A model generated the notes under the pieces. That model did not search any database and was not told the DNA's origin. It saw only the letters and a list, made by a program, of their open reading frames with translations. The position numbers and the translations under genes were made by a program. From a virus, in IMG/VR virus record IMGVR_UViG_3300028666_000033, positions 1 to 64,000 of that record: DNA of 64,000 bases. One strand, given 5' to 3'. This document shows, in pieces, positions 36,201-43,835 of the stretch. How positions within the stretch are numbered: position 1 is the first letter of the stretch; each line of letters starts with the position of its first letter.

Positions 36201-36613
36201 TGCCGGAAACGTGGAAGGTCAGGGCAATCGAAGTTCAGGTAGATGCAGTCCTTATCAGGCGCATCCATGAACCGACCAATGCCGTTCAGAGTGCCACTGA
36301 GCGCAGGCCAGCCCTGTGCGAACTTAGTCAGTTCGGACTCCAGCGCTTCCTCATCTGGCATCCAACCGGGATCATCAGTGCTGCCCAGATAGGCCAGCGT
36401 GACATGCATTTCATCGACTGGCATCAGGCAGTCTTCTGGTAGTCCAGCGCCCTTCGCCAGTGCGATCAGATGTTGGGCAATAACAGGCGGAATCTTGAAC
36501 GCGATCATGATTCCGTCCTGGTGGTCAGCATCCTTTGCCGGGATACCAATGGTAGAACGGAGAACATAACCGCCTGCTGCCCCTGTCGCGCTGCTCATCG
36601 CTTTGGCCGTCAT
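33236..36613 (-). CDS. Capsid polyprotein: 2H phosphoesterase, maturation protease, scaffold, HK97-like major capsid protein
   Basis: 1,125 residues with, in order: (a) 30-200, a 2H phosphoesterase/2'-5' RNA ligase-like domain with HVTLAYLG (His70) and HMTLAYID (His160); (b) 330-400, a WKLPMPDARHVLLAAAAMG DUF6582-like helical region; (c) 450-590, a capsid maturation protease-like domain with WMEHG (His493), VFAYSSD (Ser545) and SLTRTPAEPG; (d) 600-740, a very acidic scaffold-like coil; (e) from about 811, the major capsid protein with KAMSSASGPNGGYIL. The N-terminus repeats that element (KAMSSATGAAGGYVL, 4-18). Capsid proteins are usually separate from the protease, so proteolytic processing is expected. 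ATG overlaps the upstream stop. Confidence 0.85.
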   Translation of the reverse strand: MTAKAMSSATGAAGGYVLRSTIGIPAKDADHQDGIMIAFKIPPVIAQHLIALAKGAGLPEDCLMPVDEMHVTLAYLGSTDDPGWMPDEEALESELTKFAQGWPALSGTLNGIGRFMDAPDKDCIYLNFDCPDLPRFRQALVAFLKGADADPLETHGYTPHMTLAYIDKEMPTPTIPLQPVPVTFDSLWESYGEAGDYTIPLSGGKGKKSLTVKIVKSKTDGKYRVLDMTSGVRSPEEGYATREEAIAHAHGEVPVATKSEPDEEVIEEISDAPAETETAVDEVAGEKAHHPRGSEDFNAYFYGEAPEEEAAGKDANPDTYGYVPDKDTPSSWKLPMPDARHVLLAAAAMGPNPPHGNRADIPDADKPTVRSRIRARAAELGLSKEDKAKVAAYLSGKMPSDLSEKDFSLWAKVYDQVMQETGDDVKATLAAQGACNRASMIGSKAVDGLPTSVEGWMMLFTDPENLDLQDTFFDDMTKTFADYYPNAPLWMEHGKNPDYGGDPIGQRTLVKVYPRGIWGEHALHTDHPLYVRTAKDAANGVFAYSSDSLSHYAQQGYDPADGHLGLWPLAGCSLTRTPAEPGLGPVLAAKSLELALKSVMQEREATDTLEEATKAEIREGKMDKEDEKEDQEEQKEDAAKDGLEEVNDANDDFDADEQPESTLHALAQMYGCEPEPTAVRGAMDNHIAAINTEGKAHPDLIKALGMPEDSKAEDVTSHLNNLYSAAMSSEKDDVPTATMSDPAPYNYSVLSRHLSSGGGSKSVGPYMTGSIAQKGINQNTGITKTPLAGVYADLKRIARMERPRFVIGAEKAMSSASGPNGGYILHQEISPVVLDPLRAKVVCYQLGAEHIDMQGTNVLTVPIMNSAPDAQWVGENQAVSDSQPGYRTVTLYPHGVSSLVKVPFNVEANMTPQAESQLRNQMAKSIALKIDKAALLGTGGALVSGGGMEIVGILNTPSAQTYDMGGNGRIPQFTDIGQAFGLLDDANVPYDDGSRRGIALHSQISRAFTLATDTLGNPLLRPAWRAAAEREIMAMPYAISNQIPTNVVEGTSTNSSYVFGGDWQYMYIGLSDQVEVRLDQTFAGNLQAGLLIYVYADVKIVYPQAFFVMKGVLPVSISGVTTGTN

Positions 36614-37155
36614 GATTGGAAAGCTCCCAACGCTTCGTCCAGCGCTTCAAGTAACATGTCTTCGACCAGATCTGCAATCTCATTCTCAGCGTCCTCGAAG
36701 TCGTTGCCCCAGCCTGTATTCTCATGGCCTGGAACAGCATCTGGACCGTAGACCGCCTGCGCGTAGTTGTCACCCTTCCAGTCCACAGCGTCATTCTCTA
36801 TGGTCAGGAAAGTATCATTGGCACTGGTGTTTTCGGAGACGACCCAACTGCTTTCCAGTTTGTCGGTGCGGTCCCACTGTCCACCGTTCGGGTCCCAGTC
36901 CTGTCCAGGGATCTGCCCGGTTCTCTTCATCCAGAAATACCAGTTGCGACTGGGAAGGGTTGCGAAATCAAAGGGATGCACAACATCACCAGGTGGAGGG
37001 GCAAAGCGGTCATTGACCACTTCCACCACTGCCTCATGGATGGGACCATGCACAGCTTCGTAGATTGGTTCGCGGATGGCAGCGACCTTCTGGCGAATGT
37101 CACGCAGAACATCTACAGCGACTGAGGGGTTGTACTCCACGCTGAAGAAACTCAT
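36610..37155 (-). CDS. Hypothetical head-region protein, 181 aa
   Basis: Between portal and capsid genes with ATGA overlaps on both sides. N-terminal helices (VLRDIRQKVAAIREPIYEAV), a Trp/Tyr-rich middle, and an acidic helical C-terminus (EIADLVEDMLLEALDEAL). Could be a minor head protein; no family recognised. Confidence 0.6.
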   Translation of the reverse strand: MSFFSVEYNPSVAVDVLRDIRQKVAAIREPIYEAVHGPIHEAVVEVVNDRFAPPPGDVVHPFDFATLPSRNWYFWMKRTGQIPGQDWDPNGGQWDRTDKLESSWVVSENTSANDTFLTIENDAVDWKGDNYAQAVYGPDAVPGHENTGWGNDFEDAENEIADLVEDMLLEALDEALGAFQS

Positions 37156-39512
37156 ATCGCCACCGCCTCAGTGTCAATGACCATATTGTGCTCATGGTCA
37201 TGATGGTCATGTGACTTTGTGCCTGCGATGGGTACGCCTGCCAGTGAACCATTGGCCGGTTCAGTTGTGTCATCGAGCGTACACAGACAGTTAATCCCCG
37301 TGCAGATACAACTATCGGAGCGGGGATAGATTCCATATTTGAGCCAGGTACGCGCACGATGCACCTGCCCGTCAGCACCAGAACACGTTTCGCAGTGGTC
37401 TTTCGTGCCGCCAAGCGTAAATTTCTTCATGCCGTTCATCTTGCCGTACATGTTGCCCAGTATCTTCATGCCCTGTAGACCCTTATTGATCCACAGTTCA
37501 ATTCGACTAAGCATGGCATTACGGGCTGCTGAAAACTCAGGGGTCTCCCTGAGCGGAATCACATTGCGATACATGTCGTTTGCCAGCGCAGTCCAGTAAC
37601 TGCGTTCCTGCTTTGTTTCCAGATCGAGCGCTGACTTTTCTTCATCGGTCATCTCAGCGGGATCTGTACCCGCTTCCTGCATTCCGTTCTTAAACGCATT
37701 CAGGAAAGCCATCTCAATTTCGCTACGCCCTGCTACTCCGAACTGATTGCGATTCAAGTTTCCCTGGAAAGCATCGGTCATGAGTTCATATAGAGCAGTG
37801 CGATACTGTGCCTCGGTGTCCTCGTAGCCTTTAACCGCCTGCACCCGGATGGCATTCCAGATTGATTCCGACGGTTCTTCACCGGAAAGCAGGAAACGAC
37901 CAAACGCTACTGCATGGGCGGGTAGAGAGTCGCTCTTAAATGCATAATTTCTGCCCTTGCGCTCAATGAGAACACGCCAGTTCTTCAACTCTTTGTGCTG
38001 GGCATCGGGCAGGAACGGAATAGGATCGACACTTTTGCCTGTTGGTGCGGTAGGTGCAGTCGCTTCGGTAGATGCGCCCACTTCCGCAGCACGTGGAGTG
38101 CTTTCGCCTGTGCGGGATGGCTTATCGGGCTTAGCATTTTCTCCACCGGAAACCATGCCTGGATTACCAGGGGCCACACGCCAGTAGTTCTGCATTTCAG
38201 CGGATGGCACTGGAATGCCGCCGATAAGGTACAGACCTGTCAGGTTTTCGTCTACATTCAGCCCCAGTGTTTTCTGAGCATTTGCCAGATCCAGAACACC
38301 GTCCTTAAGCTGCTTGCTCACGGTATCCGTGCGGGATGAGATATCCTCGTCCAGGCCACGTACACGCTTGAAGGTGGGGACAATGCGCCATTCAGGATTG
38401 AGTGGCTTGGCAACCTGCTCAGTGAAGATGTCGGCATAGCGTTCTGACTGCGGGACCAGCCAGCTAATGAGCCATTCACGCTTCTGGTCGTAGAACTTTG
38501 TGCCCTGCGCACGCTGCGCCTGACGTGGCTCAATAAGTTCAAGTGGAACGCGCAGGATACGCAGACAGGCATCACGCGCCTGGTCGGTCAGGTTGGGCAT
38601 TCCCAGCTTATCGAAGTCTTGCTGGAATTTCAGCATTTCCCAACGTGTGGGTAGAACAACCGTGCGACCTGCATTGGCTGCGCCCTGATACATCCGGCGC
38701 AGGTATTCACTCAGTTCGAGTTTCTGGTCAGGACCAGGGACATAACTCGACCCGTCCGCAGGCTGAATAACAAAGGATGGCATCGCCATGTTGCGAAAGA
38801 ACATCAATTGCGTGGCTGTGATCTCTGTCTCGGTAGCAGCCTGCGCATAAGCGACCATCAGCGGACCCGTGCCGCCAAAGTCTTCAAAGAAGTCAATGTT
38901 ATGGAAATAAACAGTGTCTTCCGGCGGCAACCAGTCCAGATCTGGTTCAAGCTCGCTGCCCCAGACCGGACGGATATGGAAACCGCCCAGACCGCGTGAA
39001 GTATCGGTCTCACGGCGGAAGAAGTTATTGTTAATCCACTGAAACCCGTCGAGAATGCCAGACTGAGTCTTCAACCGACGCAGCAACACTTCGCCATAGC
39101 AGCAGTAGGACGTTTCAGACCGCTCAATAATGCTCTGGAAGTTAGACTGGAATGCCGCCTGAATGCCCTGAGCGCGAGGGGTGAAGAATTTGGGATCTCC
39201 CTCTTCGAGCAGTTCTCCAGCGGCATTGGCGATCTTAAAGTCAACCTGGCGCAGCGACTCAGCGCGGAGTTCAATGGCAGAACGTGCTGTAACTGCTGTC
39301 CTGAACAAATGTGCGATCTCGCTGTAGGAGACCTGCGGACGTAGCAGTGCGACTTCCTGATTCAGGTAAGTCTTGATAGCGCTGCCGCTGTTTTCCATGA
39401 CGTTGAAGGGCAGGTCATTCAGGTCCAGTTCAAAGCGATTCTTGCGAATCGTTTGCGTGATCTGCTTTGATCGATTCTTTTTGCCCTGGAAGTGTCGATT
39501 ACGGTGACTCAT
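37152..39512 (-). CDS. Portal protein with C-terminal MuF-like domain
   Basis: 786 residues; start at 39512 gives an ATGA overlap with the terminase. Residues about 40-430 are portal-like (AIKTYLNQEVALLRPQVSY, LLRRLKTQSGILDGFQWI). A Pro/Thr linker follows. The C-terminal part has a MuF-type cysteine cluster, DHCETCSGADGQ then CICTGINCLC, with WLKYGIYPRSD between. The very end is a metal-binding-like HDHHDHEH. Portal-MuF fusions are known; the His-rich tail is unusual. Confidence 0.85.
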   Translation of the reverse strand: MSHRNRHFQGKKNRSKQITQTIRKNRFELDLNDLPFNVMENSGSAIKTYLNQEVALLRPQVSYSEIAHLFRTAVTARSAIELRAESLRQVDFKIANAAGELLEEGDPKFFTPRAQGIQAAFQSNFQSIIERSETSYCCYGEVLLRRLKTQSGILDGFQWINNNFFRRETDTSRGLGGFHIRPVWGSELEPDLDWLPPEDTVYFHNIDFFEDFGGTGPLMVAYAQAATETEITATQLMFFRNMAMPSFVIQPADGSSYVPGPDQKLELSEYLRRMYQGAANAGRTVVLPTRWEMLKFQQDFDKLGMPNLTDQARDACLRILRVPLELIEPRQAQRAQGTKFYDQKREWLISWLVPQSERYADIFTEQVAKPLNPEWRIVPTFKRVRGLDEDISSRTDTVSKQLKDGVLDLANAQKTLGLNVDENLTGLYLIGGIPVPSAEMQNYWRVAPGNPGMVSGGENAKPDKPSRTGESTPRAAEVGASTEATAPTAPTGKSVDPIPFLPDAQHKELKNWRVLIERKGRNYAFKSDSLPAHAVAFGRFLLSGEEPSESIWNAIRVQAVKGYEDTEAQYRTALYELMTDAFQGNLNRNQFGVAGRSEIEMAFLNAFKNGMQEAGTDPAEMTDEEKSALDLETKQERSYWTALANDMYRNVIPLRETPEFSAARNAMLSRIELWINKGLQGMKILGNMYGKMNGMKKFTLGGTKDHCETCSGADGQVHRARTWLKYGIYPRSDSCICTGINCLCTLDDTTEPANGSLAGVPIAGTKSHDHHDHEHNMVIDTEAVAI

Positions 39513-40867
39513 AAGAATATGTACTCCGCAGTGGGCCATGCAACATCAATGGGCGGAGGAGGCGGAAACTGGACATTTCCATAAAGCACATCAGCGGGGA
39601 TAATGCCCTGCGAGGCGTGCGGGATATCGATAAGTTCCGGTGCCCACTTGGGAACACCGTAGGTTGCGCCATGATAGGCCAGCGCTAGAGACATCACCAT
39701 ATCGTCATTCGAGTCACGGGGACCGGAATAACGGAATGCGCCAGATGGCAGTCGCTCCATCTGGAATGCATGGAGTTCGTCCAGAAGAAGCTGACCTATC
39801 GGCTGACCGTCAATGGCTTCACCCTTGTGAAGAACCTGTAGCTGACGATTGTCGAAGGCGGCAGCCAGTGCCTCAATGATGAGCGCCTTACTGCTACCAC
39901 TGGTAGTGAAGGGCATAATGGGCAAGCCAGTGTCCATGAGACTTTCCATGAACGCCAGGTTGGTATTCTGCTCGACAATGATGCCTGCTGCGTGGAAAAG
40001 ATTTGCCAGTGCAACAATGCGACCTTTTTGCAGCTTGTAGTCCACATGGTTGGCCCGGTCAATATAACAAACCGACATCAACGTTACGTCGATGACGGTG
40101 AACACGGAAAAGTCATTGGTCTTGGCAAGGTCAACGCCGATGACGTAGGTATGACCGGCCTTTGGCTGAGCCTGAACAAAGCCCTGCGCCATCTCTTCCA
40201 GATTGCGGAACACAGATCCTGCATCCGAAATGAACTCGGCCAGGTATTCCTGCGAGAAAATGTTGACGGGCGTAGTTTTACGTGCATCTTCAATTTCACT
40301 TGCAGGCAGGAACGGATTGTCGGAAGAAGGCTTGTGCCAGCTCTCCCAGTCGGGAAAAGCGTCGTTTTTGCCCAGTCGATACAGATTCCAGAACCAGTTG
40401 TAACCCTTTGGCGTTGAGGCAAACAGGGCACGACCCTGCGTGGTCATGAGCATGGGTCGGATAACTTCTTGCCAGGTGTCACCAGAGGGAACAACCGCAG
40501 CCTCGTCAATGAGCACGAGATCGTATTCGCGTCCACGAGGACCATCTGGGTTGTCCAGTGACCACATTTCCACGACTGCACCGTTGATGGTCTCAATACG
40601 GTGTTCGTCTTCCTTCTTTTCCTTCGTGATGGGCGCAAGCATGTTCTTGACAATGCGCCACATGTCTGCCAGCATCTTGTAGGTCGGGCACATGTAGGCA
40701 ATGCGCTTGGCCTCGGACACTGCTCGAAGTATTTCAGCACGAAGGGTAACGGTCTTGCCCCATCGTCGACCACAGTCCAGAACACGGAACCGGGCAGGCG
40801 ACTCATAGACTTCTATCTGTCCAGGATGAAGGGCGAGACCCAGATAGACATTAATCCTGTTGTCCAT
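39509..40867 (-). CDS. terL: Terminase large subunit (packaging ATPase and nuclease)
   Basis: Packages DNA into proheads. Start at 40867 (AGGTGG before ATG), overlapping terS by 17 bases. Walker A is CGRRWGKT near residue 32-39, Walker B is YDLVLIDEAAVV near 112-123, and motif III is FASTPKG. The RNase H-like nuclease has VIGVDLAKTNDFS and DSNDDMVMSLALAY. At 452 residues it is complete. A second, split terminase lies at 42964 and 50094. Confidence 0.95.
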   Translation of the reverse strand: MDNRINVYLGLALHPGQIEVYESPARFRVLDCGRRWGKTVTLRAEILRAVSEAKRIAYMCPTYKMLADMWRIVKNMLAPITKEKKEDEHRIETINGAVVEMWSLDNPDGPRGREYDLVLIDEAAVVPSGDTWQEVIRPMLMTTQGRALFASTPKGYNWFWNLYRLGKNDAFPDWESWHKPSSDNPFLPASEIEDARKTTPVNIFSQEYLAEFISDAGSVFRNLEEMAQGFVQAQPKAGHTYVIGVDLAKTNDFSVFTVIDVTLMSVCYIDRANHVDYKLQKGRIVALANLFHAAGIIVEQNTNLAFMESLMDTGLPIMPFTTSGSSKALIIEALAAAFDNRQLQVLHKGEAIDGQPIGQLLLDELHAFQMERLPSGAFRYSGPRDSNDDMVMSLALAYHGATYGVPKWAPELIDIPHASQGIIPADVLYGNVQFPPPPPIDVAWPTAEYIFL

Positions 40868-41348
40868 CGACCACCTGTGCATCTATGACTCTGGTGGTCT
40901 CTTCATCCTTCTTTTGCGGAGCGCCCAGAACGAAATTGATAACAATGTCGCCCCGTCCAGATTCCTGCTTCGGGCTGTACTTCTCTGGCCGGTTGCCTTT
41001 CAGGTGAATTTCAATCGCCTTGATTTTGGCTCCGGCAGGCGTATCCGGGGCAAGCGCCATGTCAACCAGCGCATCTTCGACATCATCTACAATGGACTCT
41101 TGAACATCATCCATAAGCTGGCGGAAGGCTGGATCAGTCTCACGCCAACGATAGACCATAAACTTTTGTAGATCCGCTGCTTTACAGGCTTTACCGAGGT
41201 GCGCCCGAAACTCGGAATAGGTCCGCAGAAAGCGTTCTTTCTGGTCCTGAATCTCAGCAAGCCGTTCTTCTTCCACATTGAATGCAGGAGAAAACGACTT
41301 GATATCTCGGTCTGGAGTTTGATCTAAGCGCTGCTGCCCGTCAGTCAC
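40851..41348 (-). CDS. Terminase small subunit-like protein
   Basis: 165 residues. An N-terminal helix-turn-helix-like part (HLGKACKAADLQKFMVYRWR) suits packaging-site recognition, followed by an acidic helix (VQESIVDDVEDALVDMAL) for oligomerisation. The C-terminus links to the large subunit by overlap. GTG is used as start; the start has no strong ribosome-binding site. Function called from HTH plus position. Confidence 0.8.
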   Translation of the reverse strand: MTDGQQRLDQTPDRDIKSFSPAFNVEEERLAEIQDQKERFLRTYSEFRAHLGKACKAADLQKFMVYRWRETDPAFRQLMDDVQESIVDDVEDALVDMALAPDTPAGAKIKAIEIHLKGNRPEKYSPKQESGRGDIVINFVLGAPQKKDEETTRVIDAQVVDGQQD

Positions 41349-41370
41349 ATGATTTAGCCCATAAACAAAG

Positions 41371-41400
41371 AAGCATCTAATGGCAACAGATTAGATGCTT
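41371..41400 (-). terminator. Terminator upstream of the packaging operon
   Basis: AAGCATCTAA / TTAGATGCTT, a perfect 10-bp stem with a 10-base loop. On the minus strand CTTTGTTTA follows, so it probably ends transcripts from the genes at 41445 and beyond. It is only 23 bases before the terS start, so a late promoter or antitermination would be needed for the structural block. Confidence 0.65.
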
Positions 41401-41444
41401 TTGAGGCTATAGACAATTAAGTAGTCTGGGGTAATAAAACTATC

Positions 41445-41798
41445 CTACGAGGTGTGTATTACCTCAGAAAATCTACTCTCTCTTATGACGGGATGGCTAT
41501 ATTGAGAATTGACCAGAAAGAATTCACCGTTCTTTTTAACGGCACGGCATTCCCAGGGACGGGTCAGTTGCATTGCATAGTTGAACGCATTGCCCGTCGA
41601 GATGCCCATGATTTTCCCGATCTTCTCGTAGGTCGGTGTATTGCCACCGTGATCTGCGGCATAGAAAGCAATAATGAGTTCGACCCGATCTCGCTGCAAT
41701 AAATCCTTGTTTGCAATGAGTTCAATGAGTTCATCGGGCGGGATCCACTCGTCCAGGTCAGGCTGGAAGGGTTTGCGTTCTGTAGATTTATTTGACAT
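41445..41798 (-). CDS. Winged-helix regulator A
   Basis: 117 residues. The centre (ELIIAFYAADHGGNTPTYEKIG, interrupted here) fits a LexA-N-type winged helix, followed by SYAMQL-like recognition helix (STGNAFNYAMQLTR). It is clearly related to the next gene, sharing HGG...PT..EI...STAGNA-type residues. It ends just before the terminator at 41371. Perhaps controls the late block. Confidence 0.65.
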   Translation of the reverse strand: MSNKSTERKPFQPDLDEWIPPDELIELIANKDLLQRDRVELIIAFYAADHGGNTPTYEKIGKIMGISTGNAFNYAMQLTRPWECRAVKKNGEFFLVNSQYSHPVIRESRFSEVIHTS

Positions 41799-42027
41799 CG
41801 GTCAATGCCTTTAATCGCTCAGATATATCCCACGAGGACTCACTTAGCCAGTACTTCTTGTCTTTGCAGGATACTTTTCCATATGATACCAGTTCCCTGA
41901 CATACATGTGGGCGTTCCCTGCGCTTGTGGCAGCCCCTTCCGCTATTTCGCGCATCGTGGGAAACTGTCCACCATGAGAAAGTCCATAGGTTGCAATAAA
42001 GAGTTCTATTTGATCGCGTTTTACCAT
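41788..42027 (-). CDS. Winged-helix regulator B
   Basis: 79 residues, LexA-N-type winged helix (YGLSHGGQFPTMREIAEG, SAGNAHMYVREL). A paralogue of the neighbouring 117-aa protein, with which it overlaps by 11 bases, so the two probably arose by tandem duplication and may form a heterodimer. Confidence 0.65.
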   Translation of the reverse strand: MVKRDQIELFIATYGLSHGGQFPTMREIAEGAATSAGNAHMYVRELVSYGKVSCKDKKYWLSESSWDISERLKALTDVK

Positions 42028-42563
42028 GATTTTGACTTTACCATAAAAGGTCCACGGACGTTAGGACTAAAGCGTGCAGCAACAGTCAGCGCCAGTTCGA
42101 TCCGATGATCAACATCCCTCATTTTCTCAGTAGACCCAAGCGATCCGAGTGCATAATCTTCGCCAGATCCACAGGCAGCATAGTTCTCTGCGTAATGATT
42201 GACCTGAAAATCACTACAGACGCAGTAGATAGTTCCATGATAGCCTACCAGAAATTCTCCGCTGCTTTCCAGATTGTTTTCGATCTTGGAGATACCATGT
42301 TCTTTGAACAAACTGCGAACGTTTTCTGCAAAAACTTTGACCATGTAGGCATCGTCAGAAACACCGTCTTTCTGCCTGGGAACAGTCAGATGATGCTGCA
42401 AGATTTGCCCCATCCTGAATGACCAGGTATAGCCAATGAGGAAGTCTCCGACCTCGAAAACCTTTGGCAGCAGGCTGGTTCGCATTGTATTGCCTACGCT
42501 GGATGAACTATCAGCGCCTATGTATACCGTGTCGTTTTTAGCGATGCCAACAATGCAGGTCAT
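42021..42563 (-). CDS. Proteasome-like Ntn hydrolase
   Basis: 180 residues beginning MTCIVGIAKNDTVYIGADS, the 20S/HslV-type start in which Thr2 becomes the catalytic N-terminal nucleophile after Met removal. KVFEVGDFLIGYTWS and LVGYHGTIYCV follow the family pattern, with GSGEDYALG as the last motif (the usual GSG...A.G). Conserved Asp18 and Lys34-like residues are present. No ATPase partner gene is nearby, so its regulator and substrates are unknown. It starts in an ATGA overlap. Confidence 0.85.
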   Translation of the reverse strand: MTCIVGIAKNDTVYIGADSSSSVGNTMRTSLLPKVFEVGDFLIGYTWSFRMGQILQHHLTVPRQKDGVSDDAYMVKVFAENVRSLFKEHGISKIENNLESSGEFLVGYHGTIYCVCSDFQVNHYAENYAACGSGEDYALGSLGSTEKMRDVDHRIELALTVAARFSPNVRGPFMVKSKSW

Positions 42564-42967
42564 TTGTATCCTTTGCTACTATCGTTTATGCTGCTAATTT
42601 CACTGGATATTGTGGCAATATAGGCGCGGCCATCCTTAAATTTCACAATTACTTTTGTGCCCGGATATTTACCAGCCGCAACCCCCAATGGATCGTCAAT
42701 GGAAATAGAGATAAAGGAGCCTTTTCGCATAAACCGTACAAAGGTTTTCCCTTCGGAATCTGGGTCGTAAATATAGCCTTCCGCAGTCCCTAATATGCCA
42801 ACCTCACCTTCCTCAGTGTCTGGCGTATCGGATGGCGGACTCCACCAGGGCAAATAGAGATCAGGCCACATTTCGCGCTGATCGAAGTACCGATCCCGCT
42901 TCGACTGCCACTTGTGCTGCCGTGCATCTCGCCCCAGTCGGCGGATGGCTTCCAGTAAGGTTGTCAT
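42560..42967 (-). CDS. Hypothetical protein, 135 aa
   Basis: N-terminal basic helical part (LLEAIRRLGRDARQHKW), then Trp/Pro-rich segment, then a beta-rich domain (VIVKFKDGRAYIATIS). It lies between a terminase-like ATPase and the Ntn hydrolase with ATGA overlaps. No family recognised. Confidence 0.6.
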   Translation of the reverse strand: MTTLLEAIRRLGRDARQHKWQSKRDRYFDQREMWPDLYLPWWSPPSDTPDTEEGEVGILGTAEGYIYDPDSEGKTFVRFMRKGSFISISIDDPLGVAAGKYPGTKVIVKFKDGRAYIATISSEISSINDSSKGYK

Positions 42968-43572
42968 GATATCCTGTAAGGACTTTCCATGACAGGCGGA
43001 TCATCCCCGGTAAGTTCAACAAACTCTCCGAGCATATCCGCGCGAAACCCGACCTCGGAGGAGGACTCCACCACACTGCGAAGATCCTCGGCATTAAGGA
43101 ACGGGTTGGTTTTGATGGGGAACATGAAGAACGCTGCATCGAGAAAGTGCTTCTTGCTCTGGGCGAACTTCTTCAACTCGATAAACAGGTCGGTCTGGTG
43201 CTTATGGCTTGGAACAGGCGTACCGACTGCCAGCAGTTTCCCGTCTGGGATTAAGCACGGCAAAAGTTCATCGAGCAAATAAGGAGTCATGGTCGCAGGC
43301 TCATTGATGATGACGAGATCGAACTGATGTCCCCTGTATTTATCCTCGTTTTTCTCCATGTAGACAATTTTTCTGCCGCTGCTTACCACCATTGTTGTTT
43401 TGAAGAATTTGTTCATCCCGTGATTTGGACCAACAAAGAGGATTTCACGAGCATCGGATATCTCTATGCAAAATCTGCATAGTGCATCTTTGCCCCAGCG
43501 CCGACTGGTAGACACAACACGGTAGCGATCTCTGGAGTCCAGGACTAATTGCTGTCCAGTATGCGGGATCAT
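42964..43572 (-). CDS. Second terminase large subunit, ATPase half only
   Basis: 202 residues matching just the ATPase domain of a large terminase: Walker A STSRRWGKD near 22-30, Walker B FDLVIINEPA with Asn in place of the usual Asp, motif III AVGTPVPSH, and FPIKTNPFLNAED followed by the end of the domain at GEFVE. The nuclease domain is missing. The matching nuclease half is at 50094-50642. It may be a separate two-chain motor or remnant; the Asn before Glu may affect catalysis. Confidence 0.82.
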   Translation of the reverse strand: MIPHTGQQLVLDSRDRYRVVSTSRRWGKDALCRFCIEISDAREILFVGPNHGMNKFFKTTMVVSSGRKIVYMEKNEDKYRGHQFDLVIINEPATMTPYLLDELLPCLIPDGKLLAVGTPVPSHKHQTDLFIELKKFAQSKKHFLDAAFFMFPIKTNPFLNAEDLRSVVESSSEVGFRADMLGEFVELTGDDPPVMESPYRIS

Positions 43573-43835
43573 TCTGTTGCCGCCTTGATCTCCTGATCGA
43601 TCTGATCTGCCAGTGAACGCAATTCATTGGCGCGACTTTTGACCTGCATCCACGAAGCAATGGAATTAAGCAATGGTTCGTAATTGAAGTCGGGCAAAAT
43701 CGCTGGTCCGTTAGGCAAAAAACGGGGAAGTGAATTCCCGCTGGCAACATCATTTAGTAGATGGAAAGCCCGAATTTCCTCCTCGGTGCAGGTTACAATA
43801 ATCTCACCCTGAGACGTATAGCCAATTTGTTTCAT
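43569..43835 (-). CDS. Hypothetical protein, 88 aa
   Basis: Small acidic protein with a helical N-half (CTEEEIRAFHLLNDVA) and a coiled-coil-like C-half (VKSRANELRSLADQIDQEI). It joins the aminotransferase and the split terminase ATPase by ATGA overlaps. Function unknown. Confidence 0.6.
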   Translation of the reverse strand: MKQIGYTSQGEIIVTCTEEEIRAFHLLNDVASGNSLPRFLPNGPAILPDFNYEPLLNSIASWMQVKSRANELRSLADQIDQEIKAATE

